Source: Salvelinus alpinus
Lineage: Eukaryota > Chordata > Actinopteri > Salmoniformes > Salmonidae
Direction: 5' to 3'
DNA length: 64,000 nucleotides
Assembly: GCF_045679555.1 (NCBI RefSeq)
Contig: NC_092120.1
Location: 7,601,574-7,665,573 of the forward strand
The notes beneath the pieces were generated by a model. It was given only the letters and a program-made list of their open reading frames with translations. It had not been told where the DNA came from and ran no database searches. The position numbers and the translations under genes are program-made. Positions within the stretch are counted from its first letter, which is position 1. Every line of letters starts with the position of its first letter. This document shows positions 44,101-59,100 of this stretch, piece by piece.

Positions 44101-47100
44101 GTTCTGTCTCTATAGTTACAGTCACATGTTGTTGTGTTCTGTCTCTATAGGTACAGTCACATGTTGTTGTTCTGTGTCTCTATAGGTACAGTCACATGTT
44201 GTTGTGTTCTGTCTCTATAGTTACAGTCACATGTTGTTGTGTTCTGTCTCTCTATAGGTACAGTCACATGTTGTTGTGTTCTGTCTCTATAGTTACAGTC
44301 ACATGTTGTTGTGTTCTGTCTCTATAGGTACAGTCACATGTTGTTGTGTTCTGTCTCTATAGGTACAGTCACATGTTGTTGTGTTCTGTCTCTATAGGTA
44401 CAGTCACATGTTGTTGTGTTCTGTGTTTATAGGTACAGTCACATGTTGTTGTGTTCTGTCTCTATAGGTACAGTCACATGTTGTTGTGTTCTGTTTCTAT
44501 AGGTACAGTCACATGTTGTTGTGTTCTGTCTCTATAGGTACAGTCACATGTTGTTGTGTTCTGTCTCTATAGGTACAGTCACATGTTGTTGTGTTCTGTG
44601 TCTATAGGTACAGTCACATGTTGTTGTGTTCTGTCTCTCTATAGGTACAGTCACATGTTGTTGTGTTCTGTCTCTATAGGTACAGTCACATGTTGTTGTG
44701 TTCTGTCTCTATAGGTACAGTCACATGTTGTTGTGTTCTGTCTCTATAGGTACAGTCACATGTTGTTGTGTTCTGTGTTTATAGGTACAGTCACATGTTG
44801 TTGTGTTCTGTCTCTCTATAGGTACAGTCACATGTTGTTGTTCTGTCTCTATAGGTACAGTCACATGTTGTTGTGTTCTGTCTCTATAGGTACAGTCACA
44901 TGTTGTTGTGTTCTGTCTCTATAGGTACAGTCACATGTTGTTGTGTTCTGTCTCTATAGGTACAGTCACATGTTGTTGTGTTCTGTCTCTATAGGTACAG
45001 TCACATGTTGTTGTTCTGTCTCTATAGGTACAGTCACATGTTGTTGTGTTCTGTCTCTCTATAGGTACAGTCACATGTTGTTGTGTTCTGTCTCTATAGG
45101 TACAGTCACATGTTGTTGTGTTCTGTCTCTATAGGTACAGTCACATGTTGTTGTGTTCTGTCTCTATAGGTACAGTCACATGTTGTTGTGTTCTGTTTCT
45201 ATAGGTACAGTCACATGTTGTTGTGTTCTGTCTCTATAGGTACAGTCACATGTTGTTGTGTTCTGTTTCTATAGGTACAGTCACATGTTGTTGTGTTCTG
45301 TCTCTATAGGTACAGTCACATGTTGTTGTGTTCTGTCTCTATAGGTACAGTCACATGTTGTTGTGTTCTGTCTCTATAGGTACAGTCACATGTTGTTGTT
45401 CTGTCTCTATAGGTACAGTCACATGTTGTTGTTCTGTCTCTATAGGTACAGTCACATGTTGTTGTGTTCTGTTTCTATAGGTACAGTCACATGTTGTTGT
45501 GTTCTGTCTCTTTAGATACAGTCACATGTTGTTGTGTTCTGTCTCTATAGTTACAGTCACATGTTGTTGTGTTCTGTCTCTTTAGGTACAGTCACATGTT
45601 GTTGTGTTCTGTCTCTATAGGTACAGTCACATGTTGTTGTGTTCTGTCTCTATAGGTACAGTCACATGTTGTTGTGTTCTGTCTCTATAGGTACAGTCAC
45701 ATGTTGTTGTGTTCTGTCTCTATAGGTACAGTCACATGTTGTTGTGTTCTGTCTCTCTATAGGTACAGTCACATGTTGTTGTGTTCTGTCTCTATAGGTA
45801 CAGTCACATGTTGTTGTGTTCTGTCTCTCTATAGGTACAGTCACATGTTGTTGTTCTGTCTCTATAGGTACAGTCACTTGTTGTTGTGTTCTGTCTCTAT
45901 AGGTACAGTCACATGTTGTTGTTCTGTCTCTATAGGTACAGTCACATGTTGTTGTTCTGTCTCTATAGGTACAGTCACATGTTGTTGTGTTCTGTCTCTA
46001 TAGGTACAGTCACATGTTGTTGTGTTCTGTCTCTATAGGTACAGTCACATGTTGTTGTGTTCTGTCTCTATAGGTACAGTCACATGTTGTTGTGTTCTGT
46101 CTCTATAGGTACAGTCACATGTTGTTGTTCTGTCTCTATAGGTACAGTCACATGTTGTTGTGTTCTGTCTCTCTATAGGTACAGTCACATGTTGTTGTGT
46201 TCTGTCTCTATAGTTACAGTCACATGTTGTTGTTCTGTCTCTATAGGTACAGTCACATGTTGTTGTGTTCTGTCTCTATAGGTACAGTCACATGTTGTTG
46301 TTCTGTGTTTCTATAGGTACAGTCACATGTTGTTATGTTCTGTCTCTATAGGTACAGTCACATGTTGTTGTGTTCTGTCTCTATAGTTACAGTCACATGT
46401 TGTTGTGTTCTGTCTCTATAGGTACAGTCACATGTTGTTGTGTTCTGTCTCTATAGGTACAGTCAAATGTTGTTGTGTTCTGTCTCTATAGGTACAGTCA
46501 CATGTTGTTTTTCTGTGTTTCTATAGGTACAGTCACATGTTGTTGTGTTCTGTCTCTATAGGTACAGTCACATGTTGTTGTTCTGTCTCTATAGGTACAG
46601 TCACATGTTGTTGTGTTCTGTCTCTATAGGTACAGTCACATGTTGTTGTTCTGTCTCTATAGGTACAGTCACATGTTGTTGTGTTCTGTCTCTATAGGTA
46701 CAGTCACATGTTGTTGTTCTGTCTCTATAGGTACAGTCACATGTTGTTGTTCTGTGTCTATAGGTACAGTCACATGTTGTTGTGTTCTGTCTCTATAGGT
46801 ACAGTCACATGTTGTTGTGTTCTGTCTCTTTAGGTACAGTCACATGTTGTTGTGTTCTGTCTCTATAGTTACAGTCACATGTTGTTGTGTTCTGTCTCTA
46901 TAGGTACAGTCACATGTTGTTGTTCTGTGTCTCTATAGGTACAGTCACATGTTGTTGTGTTCTGTCTCTATAGTTACAGTCACATGTTGTTGTGTTCTGT
47001 CTCTCTATAGGTACAGTCACATGTTGTTGTGTTCTGTCTCTATAGTTACAGTCACATGTTGTTGTGTTCTGTCTCTATAGGTACAGTCACATGTTGTTGT

Positions 47101-50100
47101 GTTCTGTCTCTATAGGTACAGTCACATGTTGTTGTGTTCTGTCTCTATAGGTACAGTCACATGTTGTTGTGTTCTGTGTTTATAGGTACAGTCACATGTT
47201 GTTGTGTTCTGTCTCTCTATAGGTACAGTCACATGTTGTTGTTCTGTCTCTATAGGTACAGTCACATGTTGTTGTGTTCTGTCTCTATAGGTACAGTCAC
47301 ATGTTGTTGTGTTCTGTCTCTATAGGTACAGTCACATGTTGTTGTGTTCTGTCTCTATAGGTACAGTCACATGTTGTTGTGTTCTGTCTCTATAGGTACA
47401 GTCACATGTTGTTGTTCTGTCTCTATAGGTACAGTCACATGTTGTTGTGTTCTGTCTCTCTATAGGTACAGTCACATGTTGTTGTGTTCTGTCTCTATAG
47501 GTACAGTCACATGTTGTTGTGTTCTGTCTCTATAGGTACAGTCACATGTTGTTGTGTTCTGTCTCTATAGGTACAGTCACATGTTGTTGTGTTCTGTTTC
47601 TATAGGTACAGTCACATGTTGTTGTGTTCTGTCTCTATAGGTACAGTCACATGTTGTTGTGTTCTGTTTCTATAGGTACAGTCACATGTTGTTGTGTTCT
47701 GTCTCTATAGGTACAGTCACATGTTGTTGTGTTCTGTCTCTATAGGTACAGTCACATGTTGTTGTGTTCTGTCTCTCTATAGGTACAGTCACATGTTGTT
47801 GTGTTCTGTCTCTCTATAGGTACAGTCACATGTTGTTGTGTTCTGTCTCTATAGGTACAGTCACATGTTGTTGTGTTCTGTCTCTCTATAGGTACAGTCA
47901 CATGTTGTTGTGTTCTGTCTCTATAGGTACAGTCACATGTTGTTGTGTTCTGTCTCTATAGGTACAGTCACATGTTGTTGTGTTCTGTCTCTATAGGTAC
48001 AGTCACATGTTGTTGTGTTCTGTGTCTATAGGTACAGTCACATGTTGTTGTGTTCTGTCTCTCTATAGGTACAGTCACATGTTGTTGTGTTCTGTGTCTC
48101 TATAGGTACAGTCACATGTTGTTGTGTTCTGTGTCTCTATAGGTACAGTCACATGTTGTTGTGTTCTGTCTCTATAGGTACAGTCACATGTTGTTGTGTT
48201 CTGTCTCTATAGGTACAGTCACATGTTGTTGTGTTCTGTCTCTATAGGTACAGTCACATGTTGTTGTGTTCTGTCTCTCTATAGGTACAGTCACATGTTG
48301 TTGTTCTGTCTCTATAGGTACAGTCACATGTTGTTGTGTTCTGTCTCTATAGGTACAGTCACATGTTGTTGTGTTCTGTCTCTATAGGTACAGTCACATG
48401 TTGTTGTGTTCTGTCTCTATAGGTACAGTCACATGTTGTTGTGTTCTGTGTTTATAGGTACAGTCACATGTTGTTGTGTTCTGTCTCTCTATAGGTACAG
48501 TCACATGTTGTTGTTCTGTCTCTATAGGTACAGTCACATGTTGTTGTGTTCTGTCTCTATAGGTACAGTCACATGTTGTTGTGTTCTGTCTCTATAGGTA
48601 CAGTCACATGTTGTTGTGTTCTGTCTCTATAGGTACAGTCACATGTTGTTGTGTTCTGTCTCTATAGGTACAGTCACATGTTGTTGTTCTGTCTCTATAG
48701 GTACAGTCACATGTTGTTGTGTTCTGTCTCTCTATAGGTACAGTCACATGTTGTTGTGTTCTGTCTCTATAGGTACAGTCACATGTTGTTGTGTTCTGTC
48801 TCTATAGGTACAGTCACATGTTGTTGTGTTCTGTCTCTATAGGTACAGTCACATGTTGTTGTGTTCTGTTTCTATAGGTACAGTCACATGTTGTTGTGTT
48901 CTGTCTCTATAGGTACAGTCACATGTTGTTGTGTTCTGTTTCTATAGGTACAGTCACATGTTGTTGTGTTCTGTCTCTATAGGTACAGTCACATGTTGTT
49001 GTGTTCTGTCTCTATAGGTACAGTCACATGTTGTTGTGTTCTGTCTCTCTATAGGTACAGTCACATGTTGTTGTGTTCTGTCTCTCTATAGGTACAGTCA
49101 CATGTTGTTGTGTTCTGTCTCTATAGGTACAGTCACATGTTGTTGTGTTCTGTCTCTCTATAGGTACAGTCACATGTTGTTGTGTTCTGTCTCTATAGGT
49201 ACAGTCACATGTTGTTGTGTTCTGTCTCTATAGGTACAGTCACATGTTGTTGTGTTCTGTCTCTATAGGTACAGTCACATGTTGTTGTGTTCTGTGTCTA
49301 TAGGTACAGTCACATGTTGTTGTGTTCTGTCTCTCTATAGGTACAGTCACATGTTGTTGTTCTGTCTCTATAGGTACAGTCACTTGTTGTTGTGTTCTGT
49401 CTCTATAGGTACAGTCACATGTTGTTGTTCTGTCTCTATAGGTACAGTCACATGTTGTTGTTCTGTCTCTATAGGTACAGTCACATGTTGTTGTGTTCTG
49501 TCTCTATAGGTACAGTCACATGTTGTTGTGTTCTGTCTCTATAGGTACAGTCACATGTTGTTGTGTTCTGTCTCTATAGGTACAGTCACATGTTGTTGTG
49601 TTCTGTCTCTATAGGTACAGTCACATGTTGTTGTTCTGTCTCTATAGGTACAGTCACATGTTGTTGTGTTCTGTCTCTCTATAGGTACAGTCACATGTTG
49701 TTGTGTTCTGTCTCTATAGTTACAGTCACATGTTGTTGTTCTGTCTCTATAGGTACAGTCACATGTTGTTGTGTTCTGTCTCTATAGTTACAGTCACATG
49801 TTGTTGTGTTCTGTCTCTATAGGTACAGTCACATGTTGTTGTTCTGTGTCTCTATAGGTACAGTCACATGTTGTTGTGTTCTGTCTCTATAGTTACAGTC
49901 ACATGTTGTTGTGTTCTGTCTCTCTATAGGTACAGTCACATGTTGTTGTGTTCTGTCTCTATAGTTACAGTCACATGTTGTTGTGTTCTGTCTCTATAGG
50001 TACAGTCACATGTTGTTGTGTTCTGTCTCTATAGGTACAGTCACATGTTGTTGTGTTCTGTCTCTATAGGTACAGTCACATGTTGTTGTGTTCTGTGTTT

Positions 50101-53100
50101 ATAGGTACAGTCACATGTTGTTGTGTTCTGTCTCTCTATAGGTACAGTCACATGTTGTTGTTCTGTCTCTATAGGTACAGTCACATGTTGTTGTGTTCTG
50201 TCTCTATAGGTACAGTCACATGTTGTTGTGTTCTGTCTCTATAGGTACAGTCACATGTTGTTGTGTTCTGTCTCTATAGGTACAGTCACATGTTGTTGTG
50301 TTCTGTCTCTATAGGTACAGTCACATGTTGTTGTTCTGTCTCTATAGGTACAGTCACATGTTGTTGTGTTCTGTCTCTCTATAGGTACAGTCACATGTTG
50401 TTGTGTTCTGTCTCTATAGGTACAGTCACATGTTGTTGTGTTCTGTCTCTATAGGTACAGTCACATGTTGTTGTGTTCTGTCTCTATAGGTACAGTCACA
50501 TGTTGTTGTGTTCTGTTTCTATAGGTACAGTCACATGTTGTTGTGTTCTGTCTCTATAGGTACAGTCACATGTTGTTGTGTTCTGTTTCTATAGGTACAG
50601 TCACATGTTGTTGTGTTCTGTCTCTATAGGTACAGTCACATGTTGTTGTGTTCTGTCTCTATAGGTACAGTCACATGTTGTTGTGTTCTGTCTCTCTATA
50701 GGTACAGTCACATGTTGTTGTGTTCTGTCTCTCTATAGGTACAGTCACATGTTGTTGTGTTCTGTCTCTATAGGTACAGTCACATGTTGTTGTGTTCTGT
50801 CTCTCTATAGGTACAGTCACATGTTGTTGTGTTCTGTCTCTCTATAGGTACAGTCACATGTTGTTGTGTTCTGTCTCTATAGGTACAGTCACATGTTGTT
50901 GTGTTCTGTCTCTATAGGTACAGTCACATGTTGTTGTGTTCTGTCTCTATAGGTACAGTCACATGTTGTTGTGTTCTGTCTCTATAGGTACAGTCACATG
51001 TTGTTGTGTTCTGTCTCTATAGGTACAGTCACATGTTGTTGTTCTGTCTCTATAGGTACAGTCACTTGTTGTTGTGTTCTGTCTCTATAGGTACAGTCAC
51101 ATGTTGTTGTTCTGTCTCTATAGGTACAGTCACATGTTGTTGTTCTGTCTCTATAGGTACAGTCACATGTTGTTGTGTTCTGTCTCTATAGGTACAGTCA
51201 CATGTTGTTGTGTTCTGTCTCTATAGGTACAGTCACATGTTGTTGTGCTCTGTCTCTATAGGTACAGTCACATGTTGTTGTGTTCTGTCTCTATAGGTAC
51301 AGTCACATGTTGTTGTTCTGTCTCTATAGGTACAGTCACATGTTGTTGTGTTCTGTCTCTCTATAGGTACAGTCACATGTTGTTGTGTTCTGTCTCTATA
51401 GTTACAGTCACATGTTGTTGTTCTGTCTCTATAGGTACAGTCACATGTTGTTGTGTTCTGTCTCTATAGGTACAGTCACATGTTGTTGTGTTCTGTCTCT
51501 ATAGGTACAGTCACATGTTGTTGTTCTGTGTTTCTATAGGTACAGTCACATGTTGTTATGTTCTGTCTCTATAGGTACAGTCACATGTTGTTGTGTTCTG
51601 TCTCTATAGTTACAGTCACATGTTGTTGTGTTCTGTCTCTATAGGTACAGTCACATGTTGTTGTGTTCTGTCTCTATAGGTACAGTCACATGTTGTTGTG
51701 TTCTGTCTCTATAGGTACAGTCACATGTTGTTTTTCTGTGTTTCTATAGGTACAGTCACATGTTGTTGTGTTCTGTCTCTATAGGTACAGTCACATGTTG
51801 TTGTTCTGTCTCTATAGGTACAGTCACATGTTGTTGTGTTCTGTCTCTATAGGTACAGTCACATGTTGTTGTTCTGTCTCTATAGGTACAGTCACATGTT
51901 GTTGTGTTCTGTCTCTATAGGTACAGTCACATGTTGTTGTTCTGTCTCTATAGGTACAGTCACATGTTGTTGTTCTGTGTCTATAGGTACAGTCACATGT
52001 TGTTGTGTTCTGTCTCTATAGGTACAGTCACATGTTGTTGTGTTCTGTCTCTTTAAGTACAGTCACATGTTGTTGTGTTCTGTCTCTATAGGTACAGTCA
52101 CATGTTGTTGTGTTCTGTTTCTATAGGTACAGTCACATGTTGTTGTGTTCTGTCTCTTTAGATACAGTCACATGTTGTTGTGTTCTGTCTCTATAGTTAC
52201 AGTCACATGTTGTTGTGTTCTGTCTCTTTAGGTACAGTCACATGTTGTTGTGTTCTGTCTCTATAGGTACAGTCACATGTTGTTGTGTTCTGTCTCTATA
52301 GGTACAGTCACATGTTGTTGTGTTCTGTCTCTATAGGTACAGTCACATGTTGTTGTGTTCTGTCTCTATAGGTACAGTCACATGTTGTTGTGTTCTGTCT
52401 CTCTATAGGTACAGTCACATGTTGTTGTGTTCTGTCTCTATAGGTACAGTCACATGTTGTTGTGTTCTGTCTCTATAGGTACAGTCACATGTTGTTGTGT
52501 TCTGTCTCTATAGGTACAGTCACATGTTGTTGTGTTCTGTTTCTATAGGTACAGTCACATGTTGTTGTGTTCTGTCTCTATAGGTACAGTCACATGTTGT
52601 TGTGTTCTGTTTCTATAGGTACAGTCACATGTTGTTGTGTTCTGTCTCTATAGGTACAGTCACATGTTGTTGTGTTCTGTCTCTCTATAGGTACAGTCAC
52701 ATGTTGTTGTGTTCTGTCTCTCTATAGGTACAGTCACATGTTGTTGTGTTCTGTCTCTCTATAGGTACAGTCACATGTTGTTGTGTTCTGTCTCTATAGG
52801 TACAGTCACATGTTGTTGTGTTCTGTCTCTATAGGTACAGTCACATGTTGTTGTGTTCTGTCTCTATAGGTACAGTCACATGTTGTTGTGTTCTGTGTCT
52901 ATAGGTACAGTCACATGTTGTTGTGTTCTGTCTCTCTATAGGTACAGTCACATGTTGTTGTTCTGTCTCTATAGGTACAGTCACATGTTGTTGTGTTCTG
53001 TCTCTATAGGTACAGTCACATGTTGTTGTTCTGTCTCTATAGGTACAGTCACATGTTGTTGTGTTCTGTCTCTATAGGTACAGTCACATGTTGTTGTGTT

Positions 53101-56100
53101 CTGTCTCTATAGGTACAGTCACATGTTGTTGTGTTCTGTCTCTATAGGTACAGTCACATGTTGTTGTGTTCTGTCTCTATAGGTACAGTCACATGTTGTT
53201 GTTCTGTCTCTATAGGTACAGTCACATGTTGTTGTGTTCTGTCTCTCTATAGGTACAGTCACATGTTGTTGTGTTCTGTCTCTATAGTTACAGTCACATG
53301 TTGTTGTTCTGTCTCTATAGGTACAGTCACATGTTGTTGTGTTCTGTCTCTATAGGTACAGTCACATGTTGTTGTGTTCTGTCTCTATAGGTACAGTCAC
53401 ATGTTGTTGTTCTGTGTTTCTATAGGTACAGTCACATGTTGTTGTGTTCTGTCTCTATAGGTACAGTCACATGTTGTTGTGTTCTGTCTCTATAGTTACA
53501 GTCACATGTTGTTGTGTTCTGTCTCTATAGGTACAGTCACATGTTGTTGTGTTCTGTCTCTATAGGTACAGTCACATGTTGTTGTGTTCTGTCTCTATAG
53601 GTACAGTCACATGTTGTTTTTCTGTGTTTCTATAGGTACAGTCACATGTTGTTGTGTTCTGTCTCTATAGGTACAGTCACATGTTGTTGTTCTGTCTCTA
53701 TAGGTACAGTCACATGTTGTTGTGTTCTGTCTCTATAGGTACAGTCACATGTTGTTGTTCTGTCTCTATAGGTACAGTCACATGTTGTTGTGTTCTGTCT
53801 CTATAGGTACAGTCACATGTTGTTGTTCTGTGTCTATAGGTACAGTCACATGTTGTTGTGTTCTGTCTCTATAGGTACAGTCACATGTTGTTGTGTTCTG
53901 TCTCTATAGGTACAGTCACATGTTGTTGTGTTCTGTCTCTATAGGTACAGTCACATGTTGTTGTGTTCTGTCTCTATAGGTACAGTCACATGTTGTTGTG
54001 TTCTGTTTCTATAGGTACAGTCACATGTTGTTGTGTTCTGTCTCTATAGGTACAGTCACATGTTGTTGTGTTCTGTCTCTATAGGTACAGTCACATGTTG
54101 TTGTGTTCTGTCTCTATAGGTACAGTCACATGTTGTTGTGTTCTGTGTCTATAGGTACAGTCACATGTTGTTGTGTTCTGTCTCTCTATAGGTACAGTCA
54201 CATGTTGTTGTTCTGTCTCTATAGGTACAGTCACATGTTGTTGTGTTCTGTCTCTATAGGTACAGTCACATGTTGTTGTTCTGTCTCTATAGGTACAGTC
54301 ACATGTTGTTGTGTTCTGTCTCTATAGGTACAGTCACATGTTGTTGTGTTCTGTCTCTATAGGTACAGTCACATGTTGTTGTGTTCTGTCTCTATAGGTA
54401 CAGTCACATGTTGTTGTGTTCTGTCTCTATAGGTACAGTCACATGTTGTTGTTCTGTCTCTATAGGTACAGTCACATGTTGTTGTGTTCTGTCTCTCTAT
54501 AGGTACAGTCACATGTTGTTGTGTTCTGTCTCTATAGTTACAGTCACATGTTGTTGTTCTGTCTCTATAGGTACAGTCACATGTTGTTGTGTTCTGTCTC
54601 TATAGGTACAGTCACATGTTGTTGTGTTCTGTCTCTATAGGTACAGTCACATGTTGTTGTTCTGTGTTTCTATAGGTACAGTCACATGTTGTTGTGTTCT
54701 GTCTCTATAGGTACAGTCACATGTTGTTGTGTTCTGTCTCTATAGTTACAGTCACATGTTGTTGTGTTCTGTCTCTATAGGTACAGTCACATGTTGTTGT
54801 GTTCTGTCTCTATAGGTACAGTCACATGTTGTTGTGTTCTGTCTCTATAGGTACAGTCACATGTTGTTTTTCTGTGTTTCTATAGGTACAGTCACATGTT
54901 GTTGTGTTCTGTCTCTATAGGTACAGTCACATGTTGTTGTTCTGTCTCTATAGGTACAGTCACATGTTGTTGTGTTCTGTCTCTATAGGTACAGTCACAT
55001 GTTGTTGTTCTGTCTCTATAGGTACAGTCACATGTTGTTGTGTTCTGTCTCTATAGGTACAGTCACATGTTGTTTTTCTGTGTTTCTATAGGTACAGTCA
55101 CATGTTGTTGTGTTCTGTCTCTATAGGTACAGTCACATGTTGTTGTTCTGTCTCTATAGGTACAGTCACATGTTGTTGTGTTCTGTCTCTATAGGTACAG
55201 TCACATGTTGTTGTTCTGTCTCTATAGGTACAGTCACATGTTGTTGTGTTCTGTCTCTATAGGTACAGTCACATGTTGTTGTTCTGTGTCTATAGGTACA
55301 GTCACATGTTGTTGTGTTCTGTCTCTATAGGTACAGTCACATGTTGTTGTGTTCTGTCTCTATAGGTACAGTCACATGTTGTTGTGTTCTGTCTCTATAG
55401 GTACAGTCACATGTTGTTGTGTTCTGTCTCTATAGGTACAGTCACATGTTGTTGTGTTCTGTTTCTATAGGTACAGTCACATGTTGTTGTGTTCTGTCTC
55501 TTTAGATACAGTCACATGTTGTTGTGTTCTGTCTCTATAGGTACAGTCACATGTTGTTGTGTTCTGTCTCTATAGGTACAGTCACATGTTGTTGTGTTCT
55601 GTCTCTATAGGTACAGTCACATGTTGTTGTGTTCTGTCTCTCTATAGGTACAGTCACATGTTGTTGTGTTCTGTCTCTATAGGTACAGTCACATGTTGTT
55701 GTGTTCTGTCTCTATAGGTACAGTCACATGTTGTTGTGTTCTGTCTCTTTAAGTACAGTCACATGTTGTTGTGTTCTGTCTCTATAGGTACAGTCACATG
55801 TTGTTGTGTTCTGTCTCTATAGGTACAGTCACATGTTGTTGTGTTCTGTCTCTTTAGATACAGTCACATGTTGTTGTGTTCTGTCTCTATAGTTACAGTC
55901 ACATGTTGTTGTGTTCTGTCTCTTTAGGTACAGTCACATGTTGTTGTGTTCTGTCTCTATAGGTACAGTCACATGTTGTTGTGTTCTGTCTCTATAGGTA
56001 CAGTCACATGTTGTTGTGTTCTGTCTCTATAGGTACAGTCACATGTTGTTGTGTTCTGTCTCTATAGGTACAGTCACATGTTGTTGTGTTCTGTCTCTCT

Positions 56101-59100
56101 ATAGGTACAGTCACATGTTGTTGTGTTCTGTCTCTATAGGTACAGTCACATGTTGTTGTGTTCTGTCTCTATAGGTACAGTCACATGTTGTTGTGTTCTG
56201 TTTCTATAGGTACAGTCACATGTTGTTGTGTTCTGTCTCTATAGGTACAGTCACATGTTGTTGTGTTCTGTTTCTATAGGTACAGTCACATGTTGTTGTG
56301 TTCTGTCTCTATAGGTACAGTCACATGTTGTTGTGTTCTGTGTCTCTATAGGTACAGTCACATGTTGTTGTGTTCTGTTTCTATAGGTACAGTCACATGT
56401 TGTTGTGTTCTGTCTCTTTAGATACAGTCACATGTTGTTGTGTTCTGTCTCTATAGGTACAGTCACATTTTGTTGTGTTCTGTCTCTATAGGTACAGTCA
56501 CATGTTGTTGTGTTCTGTCTCTATAGGTACAGTCACATGTTGTTGTGTTCTGTCTCTCTATAGGTACAGTCACATGTTGTTGTGTTCTGTCTCTATAGGT
56601 ACAGTCACATGTTGTTGTGTTCTGTCTCTATAGGTACAGTCACATGTTGTTGTGTTCTGTCTCTTTAAGTACAGTCACATGTTGTTGTGTTCTGTCTCTA
56701 TAGGTACAGTCACATGTTGTTGTGTTCTGTTTCTATAGGTACAGTCACATGTTGTTGTGTTCTGTCTCTTTAGATACAGTCACATGTTGTTGTGTTCTGT
56801 CTCTATAGTTACAGTCACATGTTGTTGTGTTCTGTCTCTTTAGGTACAGTCACATGTTGTTGTGTTCTGTCTCTATAGGTACAGTCACATGTTGTTGTGT
56901 TCTGTCTCTATAGGTACAGTCACATGTTGTTGTGTTCTGTCTCTATAGGTACAGTCACATGTTGTTGTGTTCTGTCTCTATAGGTACAGTCACATGTTGT
57001 TGTGTTCTGTCTCTCTATAGGTACAGTCACATGTTGTTGTGTTCTGTCTCTATAGGTACAGTCACATGTTGTTGTGTTCTGTCTCTATAGGTACAGTCAC
57101 ATGTTGTTGTGTTCTGTTTCTATAGGTACAGTCACATGTTGTTGTGTTCTGTCTCTATAGGTACAGTCACATGTTGTTGTGTTCTGTTTCTATAGGTACA
57201 GTCACATGTTGTTGTGTTCTGTCTCTATAGGTACAGTCACATGTTGTTGTGTTCTGTGTCTCTATAGGTACAGTCACATGTTGTTGTGTTCTGTCTCTCT
57301 ATAGGTACAGTCACATGTTGTTGTGTTCTGTCTCTCTATAGGTACAGTCACATGTTGTTGTGTTCTGTCTCTATAGGTACAGTCACATGTTGTTGTGTTC
57401 TGTCTCTATAGGTACAGTCACATGTTGTTGTGTTCTGTCTCTATAGGTACAGTCACATGTTGTTGTGTTCTGTGTCTATAGGTACAGTCACATGTTGTTG
57501 TGTTCTGTCTCTCTATAGGTACAGTCACATGTTGTTGTTCTGTCTCTATAGGTACAGTCACATGTTGTTGTGTTCTGTCTCTATAGGTACAGTCACATGT
57601 TGTTGTTCTGTCTCTATAGGTACAGTCACATGTTGTTGTGTTCTGTCTCTATAGGTACAGTCACATGTTGTTGTGTTCTGTCTCTATAGGTACAGTCACA
57701 TGTTGTTGTGTTCTGTCTCTATAGGTACAGTCACATGTTGTTGTGTTCTGTCTCTATAGGTACAGTCACATGTTGTTGTTCTGTCTCTATAGGTACAGTC
57801 ACATGTTGTTGTGTTCTGTCTCTCTATAGGTACAGTCACATGTTGTTGTGTTCTGTCTCTATAGTTACAGTCACATGTTGTTGTTCTGTCTCTATAGGTA
57901 CAGTCACATGTTGTTGTGTTCTGTCTCTATAGGTACAGTCACATGTTGTTGTGTTCTGTCTCTATAGGTACAGTCACATGTTGTTGTTCTGTGTTTCTAT
58001 AGGTACAGTCACATGTTGTTGTGTTCTGTCTCTATAGGTACAGTCACATGTTGTTGTGTTCTGTCTCTATAGTTACAGTCACATGTTGTTGTGTTCTGTC
58101 TCTATAGGTACAGTCACATGTTGTTGTGTTCTGTCTCTATAGGTACAGTCACATGTTGTTGTGTTCTGTCTCTATAGGTACAGTCACATGTTGTTTTTCT
58201 GTGTTTCTATAGGTACAGTCACATGTTGTTGTGTTCTGTCTCTATAGGTACAGTCACATGTTGTTGTTCTGTCTCTATAGGTACAGTCACATGTTGTTGT
58301 GTTCTGTCTCTATAGGTACAGTCACATGTTGTTGTTCTGTCTCTATAGGTACAGTCACATGTTGTTGTGTTCTGTCTCTATAGGTACAGTCACATGTTGT
58401 TGTTCTGTCTCTATAGGTACAGTCACATGTTGTTGTGTTCTGTCTCTATAGGTACAGTCACATGTTGTTGTGTTCTGTCTCTATAGGTACAGTCACATGT
58501 TGTTGTGTTCTGTCTCTATAGGTACAGTCACATGTTGTTGTGTTCTGTCTCTATAGGTACAGTCACATGTTGTTGTTCTGTCTCTATAGGTACAGTCACA
58601 TGTTGTTGTGTTCTGTCTCTCTATAGGTACAGTCACATGTTGTTGTGTTCTGTCTCTATAGTTACAGTCACATGTTGTTGTTCTGTCTCTATAGGTACAG
58701 TCACATGTTGTTGTGTTCTGTCTCTATAGGTACAGTCACATGTTGTTGTGTTCTGTCTCTATAGGTACAGTCACATGTTGTTGTTCTGTGTTTCTATAGG
58801 TACAGTCACATGTTGTTGTGTTCTGTCTCTATAGGTACAGTCACATGTTGTTGTGTTCTGTCTCTATAGTTACAGTCACATGTTGTTGTGTTCTGTCTCT
58901 ATAGGTACAGTCACATGTTGTTGTGTTCTGTCTCTATAGGTACAGTCACATGTTGTTGTGTTCTGTCTCTATAGGTACAGTCACATGTTGTTTTTCTGTG
59001 TTTCTATAGGTACAGTCACATGTTGTTGTGTTCTCTCTCTATAGGTACAGTCACATGTTGTTGTTCTGTCTCTATAGGTACAGTCACATGTTGTTGTGTT

